Below, in pieces: positions 1-7,228 of a stretch of DNA of 38,302 nucleotides (position 1 is its first letter; every line of letters begins with the position of its first letter). The translations under genes and the position numbers were made by a program. Under the pieces are notes generated by a model. The model was given only the letters and a program-made list of their open reading frames with translations, did not search any database and was not told where the DNA came from. The stretch lies in NCBI GenBank assembly GCA_020860755.1, contig JAJBTQ010000022.1, positions 1-38,302 of the forward strand. The letters are read 5' to 3'. This DNA comes from Lachnospiraceae bacterium (GTDB lineage Bacteria > Bacillota > Clostridia > Lachnospirales > Lachnospiraceae).

Positions 1-390
1 ATCCCGCACCAGGCCACCGACAGTGGAGGCGCAAAATCGGCATCCCATCCGACACCCCACCTGGGAGGAAACACAGACCGAATAGCCGTGCCTATACTTC
101 ATCAGAACGCTTTCCACCATATTTCCGTCGTTTAGACGAAACAGATACTTTCTTGTCCCGTCCTGCCCGGAAACCTGACATGCCGCTTGTCTTAAAACCG
201 TATATTTGCACTCTGTTCGGGTCTTCTGCTTTAAACTGTCCGGAATGTTGCTCATTTCGGCTACGTCCGCCGCCATCTTCTGGTGCATCCACTGGTACAG
301 CTGCCTCGCGCGGTACTTTGGCTCTCCCTGTTCCAATACCCACTGTTCCAGCTCCGGAAAAGGAAGCGATTTTATGTCTGTTTTTTTCAC
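1..390 (-). CDS. rlmN: 23S rRNA/tRNA adenine-C2 methyltransferase RlmN, N-terminal part
   Basis: Radical-SAM methyltransferase that methylates C2 of adenine in 23S rRNA (A2503) and some tRNAs. Only the first 130 residues are in the window; the frame is open through position 1, so the C-terminal two thirds lie outside. I read the start as the GTG at 390-388, preceded by a GGAGGGA ribosome binding site, giving a protein that begins MKKTDIKSLPFPEL. The radical-SAM CxxxCxxC motif is visible as C113, C117 and C120 within VGCRMGCRFCAST. The helical N-terminal domain (residues 1 to about 90) has the usual YRARQLYQWMH motif. It follows rsmB by 31 bp as the last gene of the greA-priA-def-fmt operon, a common Firmicutes arrangement. 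Family identity is clear. Confidence 0.95.
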   Translation of the reverse strand, partial: MKKTDIKSLPFPELEQWVLEQGEPKYRARQLYQWMHQKMAADVAEMSNIPDSLKQKTRTECKYTVLRQAACQVSGQDGTRKYLFRLNDGNMVESVLMKYRHGYSVCVSSQVGCRMGCRFCASTVGGLVRD

Positions 391-421
391 GTTCGGTATC
401 CCTCCATGGATTGCCTGCGCG

Positions 422-1501
422 TCACTTGCTTTTCTCAAGTTTCGCAATGTAGAATCCGTCACAGCCCTCATCGGGCAGGAACTGCCGTTCCTGTGCGAGT
501 AAAAACGCCGGAAACTGCTCCAAAAACCACTGCGTATTCTGCTGATTCTCCTCTTTTGTCACGGTGCAGGTGCTGTACATCAGGATACCGCCCGGTTTGA
601 CATAGCGGCAGACGGTCGAAAGGATCTGCCGCTGCAGCTCTGCAAGTGCCCGGATCTGTTCTTCCGATGTCCGGTACCGGATATCAGCCTTATGTCCGAT
701 CACCCCAAGCCCGGAGCAGGGCAGATCCGCCAGCACCAGGTCCGCGGCTTCCTCCATCTTTGGATCAAAAAGGCGTGCATCCCACACCTCAGCCTGCGCA
801 TTGGGAACCCGGCATCGCCGGATATTATCGCGGATCAGTTCAATTTTAGACTCTGATACGTCTCTGGCAATCACCTCTCCTGTCCCGTCCATCCACTGTG
901 CCGCGTGGATGGTCTTCCCTCCCGGGGCCGCGCAGACATCCAGCACCAGGTCACCCTGCCTGGGATTCGCTATTTCCACCACCATCATGGAGGATGAATC
1001 CTGCGCGTAAAGTTTCCCCTCCGCAAACTCCGGGATCTCCTCCGGTGCATCGTAGCCTTCGAGATAAAGCGCATAGGGAAGGCGGGCATCTGCCGTCACA
1101 CGGATGCCCTGTTTCTTAAGCGAGGCTTTGATCTCCTCCGGAGAGTCATTTCGCGTATCCACGCGGAAGCATACTGGTCTCTCTTCCAGATACGCCGCCA
1201 GGATCCGTTCGCATCTTTCGGTGCCGTAGTCTGACAAAAAGCGGCTTGTGATCCACTCCGGCATGGAATACCTTACAGAAAGAGCACGGACCGGATCTTC
1301 CGTGACAGACGGATAGGTGATCTGGTCCTTGTGGCGTGCAATATTGCGGAGCACACCGTTGACAAATCCGGTCAGCCCCGAAAAACCGCGGCTCGATGCC
1401 AGCCGGACTGCTTCATTGCAGACTGCGGAGTCCGGAACGGCATCCATATATTTTAGCTGGTAGACCGCGCTCCTTAAAATGGCACGGATCACCGGCTTCA
1501 T
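422..1501 (-). CDS. rsmB: 16S rRNA (cytosine-967-C5) methyltransferase RsmB, C-terminal methyltransferase part
   Basis: SAM-dependent m5C methyltransferase portion of RsmB/Sun (359 residues). It has the SAM motif DVCAAPGGKT (residues 188-197), the catalytic-loop cysteine in LPCSGLG (C262) and the second conserved cysteine in YSTCTV (C312). Residues 1-60 are not a natural N terminus: they match the second half of the NusB-like RNA-binding domain, whose first half is encoded just upstream in a different frame (1498-1725). The upstream frame stops at TGA in an ATGA overlap right after seven A residues, so a -1 slip at A AAA AAA would fuse the two into one RsmB of ordinary length. Either rsmB is made by frameshifting or coupled reinitiation, or one base is missing from the A run. 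The gene lies between the zinc peptidase and rlmN. Confidence 0.9.
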   Translation of the reverse strand: MKPVIRAILRSAVYQLKYMDAVPDSAVCNEAVRLASSRGFSGLTGFVNGVLRNIARHKDQITYPSVTEDPVRALSVRYSMPEWITSRFLSDYGTERCERILAAYLEERPVCFRVDTRNDSPEEIKASLKKQGIRVTADARLPYALYLEGYDAPEEIPEFAEGKLYAQDSSSMMVVEIANPRQGDLVLDVCAAPGGKTIHAAQWMDGTGEVIARDVSESKIELIRDNIRRCRVPNAQAEVWDARLFDPKMEEAADLVLADLPCSGLGVIGHKADIRYRTSEEQIRALAELQRQILSTVCRYVKPGGILMYSTCTVTKEENQQNTQWFLEQFPAFLLAQERQFLPDEGCDGFYIAKLEKSK

Positions 1502-1725
1502 TTTTTTACTTTTGTGTCGGAAAACTGATCCAGAATGTAATCGATCTCGATCATCCGCTCGATGGTCCCCTCGCTGACGCGCTTTAAAAAAGCCCGGTCC
1601 CTGCGGGGCAGAAAGCGGTACTGATCCAGCGTATCACGAATCGCTGTGTTGGAGTATTTCCCGTCCTGCTCGACCGCCAGAAGGATATCCACGATCAGGC
1701 TTCTCGGATTGACCTGATGATCCAT
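1498..1725 (-). CDS. rsmB: RsmB N-terminal part (NusB-like RNA-binding domain), separated by a frameshift
   Basis: A 75-residue ORF starting at ATG 1725-1723 behind a GGAGGCGG ribosome binding site. Its sequence (RSLIVDILLAVEQDGKYSN, FLPRRDRAFLKRVSEGTIER) is the first half of the NusB-like domain that opens every RsmB. The frame ends GTA AAA AAA TGA, and the -1 frame continues directly as ATG AAG CCG GTG into the methyltransferase ORF with no homologous residues lost. The boundary is thus a frame change inside a conserved gene, not two independent genes. It starts 15 bp after the zinc peptidase. Programmed slippage, transcriptional slippage on A7 and a homopolymer indel remain open explanations. 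Confidence 0.85.
   Translation of the reverse strand: MDHQVNPRSLIVDILLAVEQDGKYSNTAIRDTLDQYRFLPRRDRAFLKRVSEGTIERMIEIDYILDQFSDTKVKK
1501..1507 (-). promoter_or_regulatory. A7 slippery heptamer at the rsmB frame junction
   Basis: On the coding strand the zero-frame codons are GTA AAA AAA TGA, which fits the X XXY YYZ rule for -1 slippage as A AAA AAA, with the stop codon immediately after. After a -1 slip, reading resumes as ATG AAG CCG in the downstream ORF. I did not find an obvious stimulatory stem-loop by eye. The same run would also support RNA-polymerase slippage. Confidence 0.5.
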
Positions 1726-1740
1726 GTCTTCCGCCTCCGA

Positions 1741-2517
1741 TCAGCGCCTTCTGCCGGCGATGAGAAGCACACGCAGAAGCTGCAGGATGATCGCGGCGGC
1801 GCTGGCCACATAGGTCATTGCGGCAGCAGTCAGAACTTTCCTCGTATAGACCAGCTCCTGGCTCTGAAGGATCTGTGTGCTCTCCAGCACCTTCATGGCG
1901 CGGTGGGATGCGTTAAACTCCACCGGAAGCGTTACAAGCTGGAAAACGACACTGAAGGAAAACAGTATGATCCCGATATCCATAAGCAGGCTGTTGGTCC
2001 CGGTGAGGAACATGCCGAAGATGATCAGCGGCCATGCCAGAACAGAGGTGACCCTTGTGACCGGTACCAAAGAGCCGCGAATGCGCAGCGGCACATAGTG
2101 TTTGTGGTGTTGAATCGCATGCCCGCACTCGTGAGCCGCCACTCCGACGGCCGCCACCGATGTGCTCTGAAACGAGCTGTCGGAGAGAGCCAGCGTCCTG
2201 TTTGTCGGGTTGTAATGATCCGTCAGACTTCCGCTTACGTGCGTGATCTTCACGTCATTGATCCCCTGACTTTTAAGGATCTTCTCTGCTGCCTGAGCTC
2301 CGGTCATACCGGACATACTGCGCACTTTGGCGTACTTGTTGAACGTATTTCTCATCCTTGCCGAGGCAACCATACAGATGATGACGCCTGCGATGATGAG
2401 CAGATAAGTCCAGCTCCATGTCAGCCCGTAAAGGCCGGAGCCGTAACCGTATCCTCCGTAGCCGTATCCATATCCATAACCGCCGTAGCCGTATCCGAGT
2501 CCGTAATATAAAAGCAT
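1741..2517 (-). CDS. Membrane zinc metallopeptidase, YugP-like (Zn_peptidase_2 family)
   Basis: A 258-residue membrane protein of the family annotated as neutral zinc metallopeptidase (YugP type); the physiological substrate is not known to me. The zinc-binding HExxH motif is in AAHECGHAIQH (about residues 128-138). Hydrophobic segments lie at about 33-52, 158-195 and 225-250. The first 32 residues are an unusual Gly-Tyr-rich stretch (GYGYGG-type repeats) just before the first membrane segment; family members I recall begin with only a short tail there. The ATG at 2517 has a GGGAG site upstream. Placement between fmt and rsmB, 15 bp from each, is a conserved arrangement in Firmicutes and implies co-transcription with translation genes. 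Confidence 0.85.
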   Translation of the reverse strand: MLLYYGLGYGYGGYGYGYGYGGYGYGSGLYGLTWSWTYLLIIAGVIICMVASARMRNTFNKYAKVRSMSGMTGAQAAEKILKSQGINDVKITHVSGSLTDHYNPTNRTLALSDSSFQSTSVAAVGVAAHECGHAIQHHKHYVPLRIRGSLVPVTRVTSVLAWPLIIFGMFLTGTNSLLMDIGIILFSFSVVFQLVTLPVEFNASHRAMKVLESTQILQSQELVYTRKVLTAAAMTYVASAAAIILQLLRVLLIAGRRR

Positions 2518-2532
2518 TCCGTTTTTCTCCCT

Positions 2533-3471
2533 CTATTCTCTTCCCCCGAAAAAATCGCCGGCTTTTAGCGGATATCCGCGCAGGAACGCATCGCTTGCCA
2601 TCCGGCGCTTTCCCTCCGGCTGCACTTCTAAAAGCACGAGCAGGCCGTCGCCGGTCTGAACCGATATCTCACCCTTTGTCACCTCGGCGACCGTTCCCGG
2701 CTCCAGCCCGGAATCACCGTCTCTCACTGCCGCCTTCCAGATCTTTAACGTCTTCCCGTTCCAGTCCGTATAGGCACTGGGCCAGGGATCCAGACCGCGG
2801 ATCAGTCGCTCCAGCTCTGCGGCAGAACGGTTCCAGTCGAGATGGCCGAGTTCCTTTCGGATCAATCCCACTTTTGTCGCCTTCTCAGGATCCTGCGGGG
2901 TGTAAACCGCCGAGCCGTCTTCGATGGCAGCCAATGTCTTCACACAGAGCTTAGCCCCCACTTTGCTCAGCCTGTCAAACAGGCTGCCGCCGGTCTCGTC
3001 CGGTGCGAGGACAACTTCCTCTGTTAAAATGATATCGCCGGTATCCAGACCCTCATCCATGCGCATGGTGGTGACACCGGTCACCGTCTCCCCGTTGATA
3101 ACCGCCCATTGGATCGGAGCTGCGCCCCGGTATTTCGGAAGCAGGGAAGCGTGCACGTTCACACAGCCGTAAGGCGTCATCTCTAAGATCTCCCGCGGAA
3201 GGATCTGTCCGTAGGCGACCACAACGACAATATCTGCCTTTTGTTGTTTCAGATAGTCGACACACTCACTCTCACGGATCCGCTCCGGCTGATACACTTC
3301 TATGCCATGCGCCACAGCCGTCTGCTTGACCGGAGAACTCTGCATCGCATTGCCCCTGCCCTTCGCGCGGTCCGGCTGCGTGACAGCCAGTATGATCTGA
3401 TGTCCGGCATCCAAAAGCGCTTCAAATGTCGGAACAGAAAAATCCGGCGTTCCCATAAATATGATACGCAT
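2533..3471 (-). CDS. fmt: Methionyl-tRNA formyltransferase
   Basis: Transfers a formyl group from 10-formyl-tetrahydrofolate to Met-tRNAfMet for initiation. At 312 residues it has normal length. The N-terminal formyltransferase domain begins MRIIFMGTPDFSVP. The catalytic signature is NVHASLLPKYRGAAPIQWA with Asn105 and His107, and the catalytic Asp is in MDEGLDTGDI (Asp143). The C-terminal OB-like domain (from about residue 205) binds tRNA. The ATG has a clear AGGAGA site. It starts 8 bp downstream of def, so the enzymes that add and remove the formyl group are co-transcribed, as is usual. Confidence 0.97.
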   Translation of the reverse strand: MRIIFMGTPDFSVPTFEALLDAGHQIILAVTQPDRAKGRGNAMQSSPVKQTAVAHGIEVYQPERIRESECVDYLKQQKADIVVVVAYGQILPREILEMTPYGCVNVHASLLPKYRGAAPIQWAVINGETVTGVTTMRMDEGLDTGDIILTEEVVLAPDETGGSLFDRLSKVGAKLCVKTLAAIEDGSAVYTPQDPEKATKVGLIRKELGHLDWNRSAAELERLIRGLDPWPSAYTDWNGKTLKIWKAAVRDGDSGLEPGTVAEVTKGEISVQTGDGLLVLLEVQPEGKRRMASDAFLRGYPLKAGDFFGGRE

Positions 3472-3479
3472 ATACTCTC

Positions 3480-4310
3480 CTATTCGGATGTCTCATCCGC
3501 CGCATCAGGCCCTTTTGTCCTGTCTCCGGCTGTCTTTTCTTCCTCAGAGGCGGCGGGCTCTTCTTTTTCTTCATCCTCCTCGTCTTCCTCAGAATCATCG
3601 CTGCCCACGTCGTGGATCTCACCCTCGACGAATTCGACATAAGTATGTCCCGCGAGATGGTCTACCTCATGACAGATCGCGCGGGCTAAAAGGCCCTCTG
3701 CCTGCATGTCGTATGACTCCATGTTTTCATCAAAATAGGTCACCTCGATCAGGTAGGGACGCGTGACCTTTCCCACTTTTCCGGGCAGGCTTAAGCAGCC
3801 CTCATCATTGGTCTGCTCTCCCTCTTTTCGAGTGATCACAGGGTTGATCATGATCAGAGGACCGGTAAATTCTTCATCCTCTATCCACTCGTCGTCTTCA
3901 TCCGGTTCCCCTTCAGATCCTTCCGGATTCTCAGGTTCCGATTCTTTTTCGGGCTTCTCGTTACTCTTTGGTTCTGACTCTTCTTCGGGCTCTTCCGGAA
4001 TCTTCGATTTCGATTCGTCTTCAGGCTCTTCGTTGTCCCCGGCGTTTTCCGAGTCTTCGGATAATTCCGATTCTTCTGACTCTTCGAGCTCCTTTTCATA
4101 CTCGATCACATCATCCTGCCAGATGTCAATAACCGCGATCTGGCGCAGGACTCCGACCTGCGGGGCAGCCAGGCCGATCCCGTTTGCCTCGTACATCGTT
4201 TCCAGCATGTCGTCGATCAACTCCTGCGTTCTCGGTGTCATCTGTTTTACCTCTCTGCAGGGTTTTGTCAACATCTCATCGCCTATAAGACGAATTGCTC
4301 TTAAGGCCAT
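3480..4310 (-). CDS. def: Peptide deformylase with an approximately 80-residue acidic insertion and acidic tail
   Basis: Metallopeptidase that removes the N-formyl group from nascent proteins. All three catalytic motifs are intact: GIGLAAPQVG (residues 44-53), EGCLSLP (170-176, metal ligand Cys172) and HEVDH (214-218, two His ligands and the catalytic Glu). Typical bacterial deformylases are about 150-190 residues; this one is 276. The excess is a Glu/Ser/Pro/Asp-rich segment at about residues 66-147, where the family normally has a short loop before the LINP strand, plus a Glu/Asp-rich tail from about residue 235. The frame is unbroken across both. The ATG has an AGGAGA site and lies 11 bp after priA. 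The enzyme is probably active, but the insertion is a striking departure. Confidence 0.95.
   Translation of the reverse strand: MALRAIRLIGDEMLTKPCREVKQMTPRTQELIDDMLETMYEANGIGLAAPQVGVLRQIAVIDIWQDDVIEYEKELEESEESELSEDSENAGDNEEPEDESKSKIPEEPEEESEPKSNEKPEKESEPENPEGSEGEPDEDDEWIEDEEFTGPLIMINPVITRKEGEQTNDEGCLSLPGKVGKVTRPYLIEVTYFDENMESYDMQAEGLLARAICHEVDHLAGHTYVEFVEGEIHDVGSDDSEEDEEDEEKEEPAASEEEKTAGDRTKGPDAADETSE
3870..4115 (-). repeat. Low-complexity acidic coding region inside def
   Basis: About 82 codons encode mostly Glu, Ser, Pro, Asp and Lys, with loosely repeated units of the EPEEESEP / EKPEKESEP kind. The DNA is correspondingly repetitive (recurring tct-tcg-gat/ggc triplets on the plus strand), consistent with growth by slippage. 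It lies between deformylase motifs I and II. Confidence 0.8.
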
Positions 4311-4321
4311 ATATCTCTCCT

Positions 4322-6562
4322 CTAAAATCCGTTCATGGGATTAAAATCAAACTGAACCGCCACCTCCAGGAAAGCAGGTTCTTCTCTTACATAGCAGTCC
4401 AGATCATCCTTGACCCGCACCAGCTTTTCGTAATCTCCACTTTTTAGATAGATTACTTTCCGATATCTGTCCTTTACCTTGGACACCACGGCGTCAGCCG
4501 GCCCGATGATCTGGATCCCATCGGCGTTACTCCCGATCGTTTCCGCTATTTTATATTGTAACATATCTGACGCAACATTGACCAGTTTTTCTGCGTCAGA
4601 GGACAGGTGTACCACGAGCATGTTCCAGACCGGCGGATACTTCATCAGCTTCCGGAAGGCGATCTCCTGTGAAAAGAATCCCTTATAATCCTGTCTGGCC
4701 GCCGCCTCGATCGCAAAGTGATCCGGCTGGTATGTCTGGATCACGACTTCACCGGGGCGCTTTCCGCGCCCAGCACGCCCGGCTGCCTGCGTCAGCAGCT
4801 GAAAGGTCCGCTCCGCAGCGCGGTAATCACTGATGTAAAGGGAAAGATCCGCAGCGAGCACGCCCACAAGCGTGACATTCGGAAAGTCGTGTCCCTTTAC
4901 GATCATCTGGGTCCCGATCAGGATATCCGCCTCCTGATTGGCAAAGGCGGACAGGATATTCTCATAGGCATCCCTCTGTCTGGTCGTATCCAGGTCCATG
5001 CGCAGTACCCTTGCCCCGGGAAAGCGTTCCCGGATATACTGCTCCATCTTCTGCGTGCCCGCCTTAAATGTTCCGATATAGGGGGATCCGCACTCCGGAC
5101 AGGTCTTCACCATAGGCTCGGTATGTCCGCAGTAGTGGCAGACAAGCCGGTCCGTTCCGTGCAGTGTCAGAGAGACATCGCAGTGCGGACACTTGATCAC
5201 ATGTCCGCAGCTCCGGCAGGAGACAAAACCCGCCATACCCCGCCGATTGATAAAGAGCATGGTCTGCTCTCCCCGCGCGAGCCGGTCTTCCATCAGCTCT
5301 GCCAGGCGTGCGCTTAGGATACTCCGGTTCCCTCTTTTTAACTCTTCTCTCATATCTTCCGTATAAACGGTTGGAAGCTGTCGGTCGCTGACCCGCTCCG
5401 GCAGTTCGTAGAGCCGATACTCCCCGTTTTGCGCCCGCTCATAGCTCTCGATCGAGGGTGTGGCCGATCCCAGCACTACGGTCGCCTCACACATCTTTGC
5501 CCGGGCGATGGCAGTCTCCCTCGCATGGTAACAGGGTACCGTCTCACTCTTATAAGTCGATTCGTGCTCCTCATCGATGATGATAAAACCGAGATTCGAA
5601 AACGGGGTAAAAAGAGCGGACCGAGGGCCAATGATCACATCCAGCTCTCCGTTTTTCGCGCGCTCGTACTGGTCAAAACGCTCACCGGCGGACATCCTGG
5701 AGTTTAAGATGGAGACCCGGTCTCCAAAGTGATTGTAAAACCGCACGACGGTCTGATAAGTCAGCGCGATCTCCGGGATCAGGACAATGGCCTGTCTCCC
5801 CTCACGGACTGCCGCCTCGATGAGCTCGATATAGACCTCGGTCTTGCCGCTTCCGGTCACTCCGTGGATCAGACAGGGTGTGTGATCGCCGGCTGCATCG
5901 TGGGCCAAAATGTCATCCACGATCGCGCGCTGCTTATCGTTTAAGCTCACGGTCTTCCCCTGCTTTTTCATCCGGTCGAGCGGATTGCGCCATGCGCGGA
6001 CATGCTCGACTCGCACAATACCCAGCTCCTCCATCGCGCGGATCACCGCTGCGGTCACGTTCAGCTTGCCGGTCACTGTCTCGTAGGGGAGAGGCGACTG
6101 ATCGATCAGAGCCGCAAGTAGACGCGCTCTGGCAGTCTGATGTTTCCGAAGAAGCTCACTTAACTGCTGCTCGGCAGCATCGCGCTCCGGGATCAGATGC
6201 ACAAGCCGCTGTTCCTTTTCAGCCGTCTTTTTCTTCACCGGGAGCACCGTCTTTAAGGCCTGGTTCATCGTCCCGCCGAAGTTTTCCCTCATCCAAGCCG
6301 CAAGAGCGATGAGCTGGGACTCGATCGGGAGCACCTCCTCCACAACGTCAGCGACATCCTTGATCCGCTCCGGGTCAATCTCCGCCGTGTCTGTCACTTC
6401 CACAACATAGCCCCGCGTTATACGGTTCCCTCTGCCGAAGGAAACGTCAACGGGAACGCCCGGACGCACTTTCCCCTCAAGCCGGTCCGGAATGCGGTAC
6501 TGGAAGGTCTTGTCCAGCTTTTCGTGCGATATATCAATGATCACATTCGCGTAGTTTGCCAT
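4322..6562 (-). CDS. priA: Primosomal protein N' (replication restart helicase PriA)
   Basis: A 746-residue superfamily 2 3'-5' DNA helicase that recognises stalled forks and reloads the replisome. The N-terminal 3'-DNA-end binding domain spans about residues 1-105. Walker A is GVTGSGKT (234-241) and the DEEH box is at 330-333. A cysteine-rich zinc module follows (pairs in CRSCG, CPHC, CHYCG and CPECG), then the C-terminal helicase lobe with QAAGRAGRGKRPG. Length is normal. The start has a GAGGA site. It lies 12 bp downstream of greA and 11 bp upstream of def, within one operon. Confidence 0.97.
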   Translation of the reverse strand: MANYANVIIDISHEKLDKTFQYRIPDRLEGKVRPGVPVDVSFGRGNRITRGYVVEVTDTAEIDPERIKDVADVVEEVLPIESQLIALAAWMRENFGGTMNQALKTVLPVKKKTAEKEQRLVHLIPERDAAEQQLSELLRKHQTARARLLAALIDQSPLPYETVTGKLNVTAAVIRAMEELGIVRVEHVRAWRNPLDRMKKQGKTVSLNDKQRAIVDDILAHDAAGDHTPCLIHGVTGSGKTEVYIELIEAAVREGRQAIVLIPEIALTYQTVVRFYNHFGDRVSILNSRMSAGERFDQYERAKNGELDVIIGPRSALFTPFSNLGFIIIDEEHESTYKSETVPCYHARETAIARAKMCEATVVLGSATPSIESYERAQNGEYRLYELPERVSDRQLPTVYTEDMREELKRGNRSILSARLAELMEDRLARGEQTMLFINRRGMAGFVSCRSCGHVIKCPHCDVSLTLHGTDRLVCHYCGHTEPMVKTCPECGSPYIGTFKAGTQKMEQYIRERFPGARVLRMDLDTTRQRDAYENILSAFANQEADILIGTQMIVKGHDFPNVTLVGVLAADLSLYISDYRAAERTFQLLTQAAGRAGRGKRPGEVVIQTYQPDHFAIEAAARQDYKGFFSQEIAFRKLMKYPPVWNMLVVHLSSDAEKLVNVASDMLQYKIAETIGSNADGIQIIGPADAVVSKVKDRYRKVIYLKSGDYEKLVRVKDDLDCYVREEPAFLEVAVQFDFNPMNGF

Positions 6563-6574
6563 ATTTTTCCTCAG

Positions 6575-7078
6575 CTAATATTTTCTCAGTCCGATGGAAC
6601 CGTCATCCTCCGTGTTCTCGATCGCGCGGATCGTCACATAGTAACCGTCCTGCCCTTCGATCGGAACGAAGACCCGGTCTCCGGCCTTATGCCCGAGGAT
6701 CGCCTTTCCCAGCGGGGATTCGTTCGAGATCCACCGCTCGCGGGAGTTCGCACGCACGGTGGTGACGATCGTATATTCCTCCTCCGCGTCCTCGTCCTCG
6801 AAGTACAGCAGGACCCGGTTGTTCATCCCCACCTCGTCCTCTTTGGACTCATCTGAGATGATCTCGGCTGTCTTTATCATGTTTTCCAGATAGCGGATCC
6901 GCTTTTCGTTCTCGTTCTTGAACTCTTTTGCCGCTTTGTACTCGTAGTTTTCGCTTAAGTCTCCCTGTGCGCGAGCCGTCTTGACATCCTCAAGCGCTTC
7001 TTTTCGCACCACCAGTTTGCGGTGTTCGAGCTCCTCTTCCATCCGCTCGATATCTTTTTGTGTCACTTTGTCATGCAT
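6575..7078 (-). CDS. greA: Transcription elongation factor GreA
   Basis: A 167-residue Gre factor that enters the RNA polymerase secondary channel and stimulates cleavage of backtracked transcripts. The N-terminal antiparallel coiled coil (about residues 5-78) contains the functional tip region (ARAQGDLSENYEYKAAKEF, with the conserved acidic residues). The C-terminal FKBP-like domain ends GSIGLRKY. The start is the ATG at 7078-7076 preceded by AAGGACTT. It appears to be the first gene of the operon running to rlmN, since a 150-bp gap with palindromes and -10-like boxes separates it from the decarboxylase cluster. Confidence 0.95.
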   Translation of the reverse strand: MHDKVTQKDIERMEEELEHRKLVVRKEALEDVKTARAQGDLSENYEYKAAKEFKNENEKRIRYLENMIKTAEIISDESKEDEVGMNNRVLLYFEDEDAEEEYTIVTTVRANSRERWISNESPLGKAILGHKAGDRVFVPIEGQDGYYVTIRAIENTEDDGSIGLRKY

Positions 7079-7160
7079 GTTAAAGTCCTTCCGAAAGATC
7101 TAAGGTCAGATGCAGACATCTGTCTAACGACTTCTCATCCTCTTATATCATAATATAAGT

Positions 7161-7197
7161 TCACCCTGTAATCATTATATCAAATCTTACAGGGTGA
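7161..7197 (-). promoter_or_regulatory. Perfect 11-bp inverted repeat enclosing a TATAAT box upstream of greA
   Basis: The arms at 7161-7171 and 7187-7197 are exact complements (TCACCCTGTAA / TTACAGGGTGA) with a 15-base centre. On the minus strand the centre contains TATAAT at 7179-7174. A second short palindrome (7-bp arms, 4-base loop) lies at 7142-7159. No T-run follows on the minus strand, so it does not look like a terminator for the upstream operon. An operator over a greA-operon promoter is one reading, but no good -35 box is visible at the right distance. Confidence 0.45.
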
Positions 7198-7228
7198 TTC
7201 TATCTCTTTTAAAATTGTCGGGATAATT

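Noticed and set aside
1717-2511. A 264-codon plus-strand ORF opposite the zinc peptidase gene
   Set aside because: It mirrors a well-supported metallopeptidase gene, its product has no recognisable domain, and the upstream sequence has no suitable ribosome binding site. It is open because of the Gly-Tyr-rich codons and GC bias of the true gene.
3763-4344. Serine-rich plus-strand ORF opposite the deformylase
   Set aside because: It is the antisense reading of the acidic repeat (Glu/Asp codons become Ser/Phe codons); the minus-strand frame carries all deformylase motifs.
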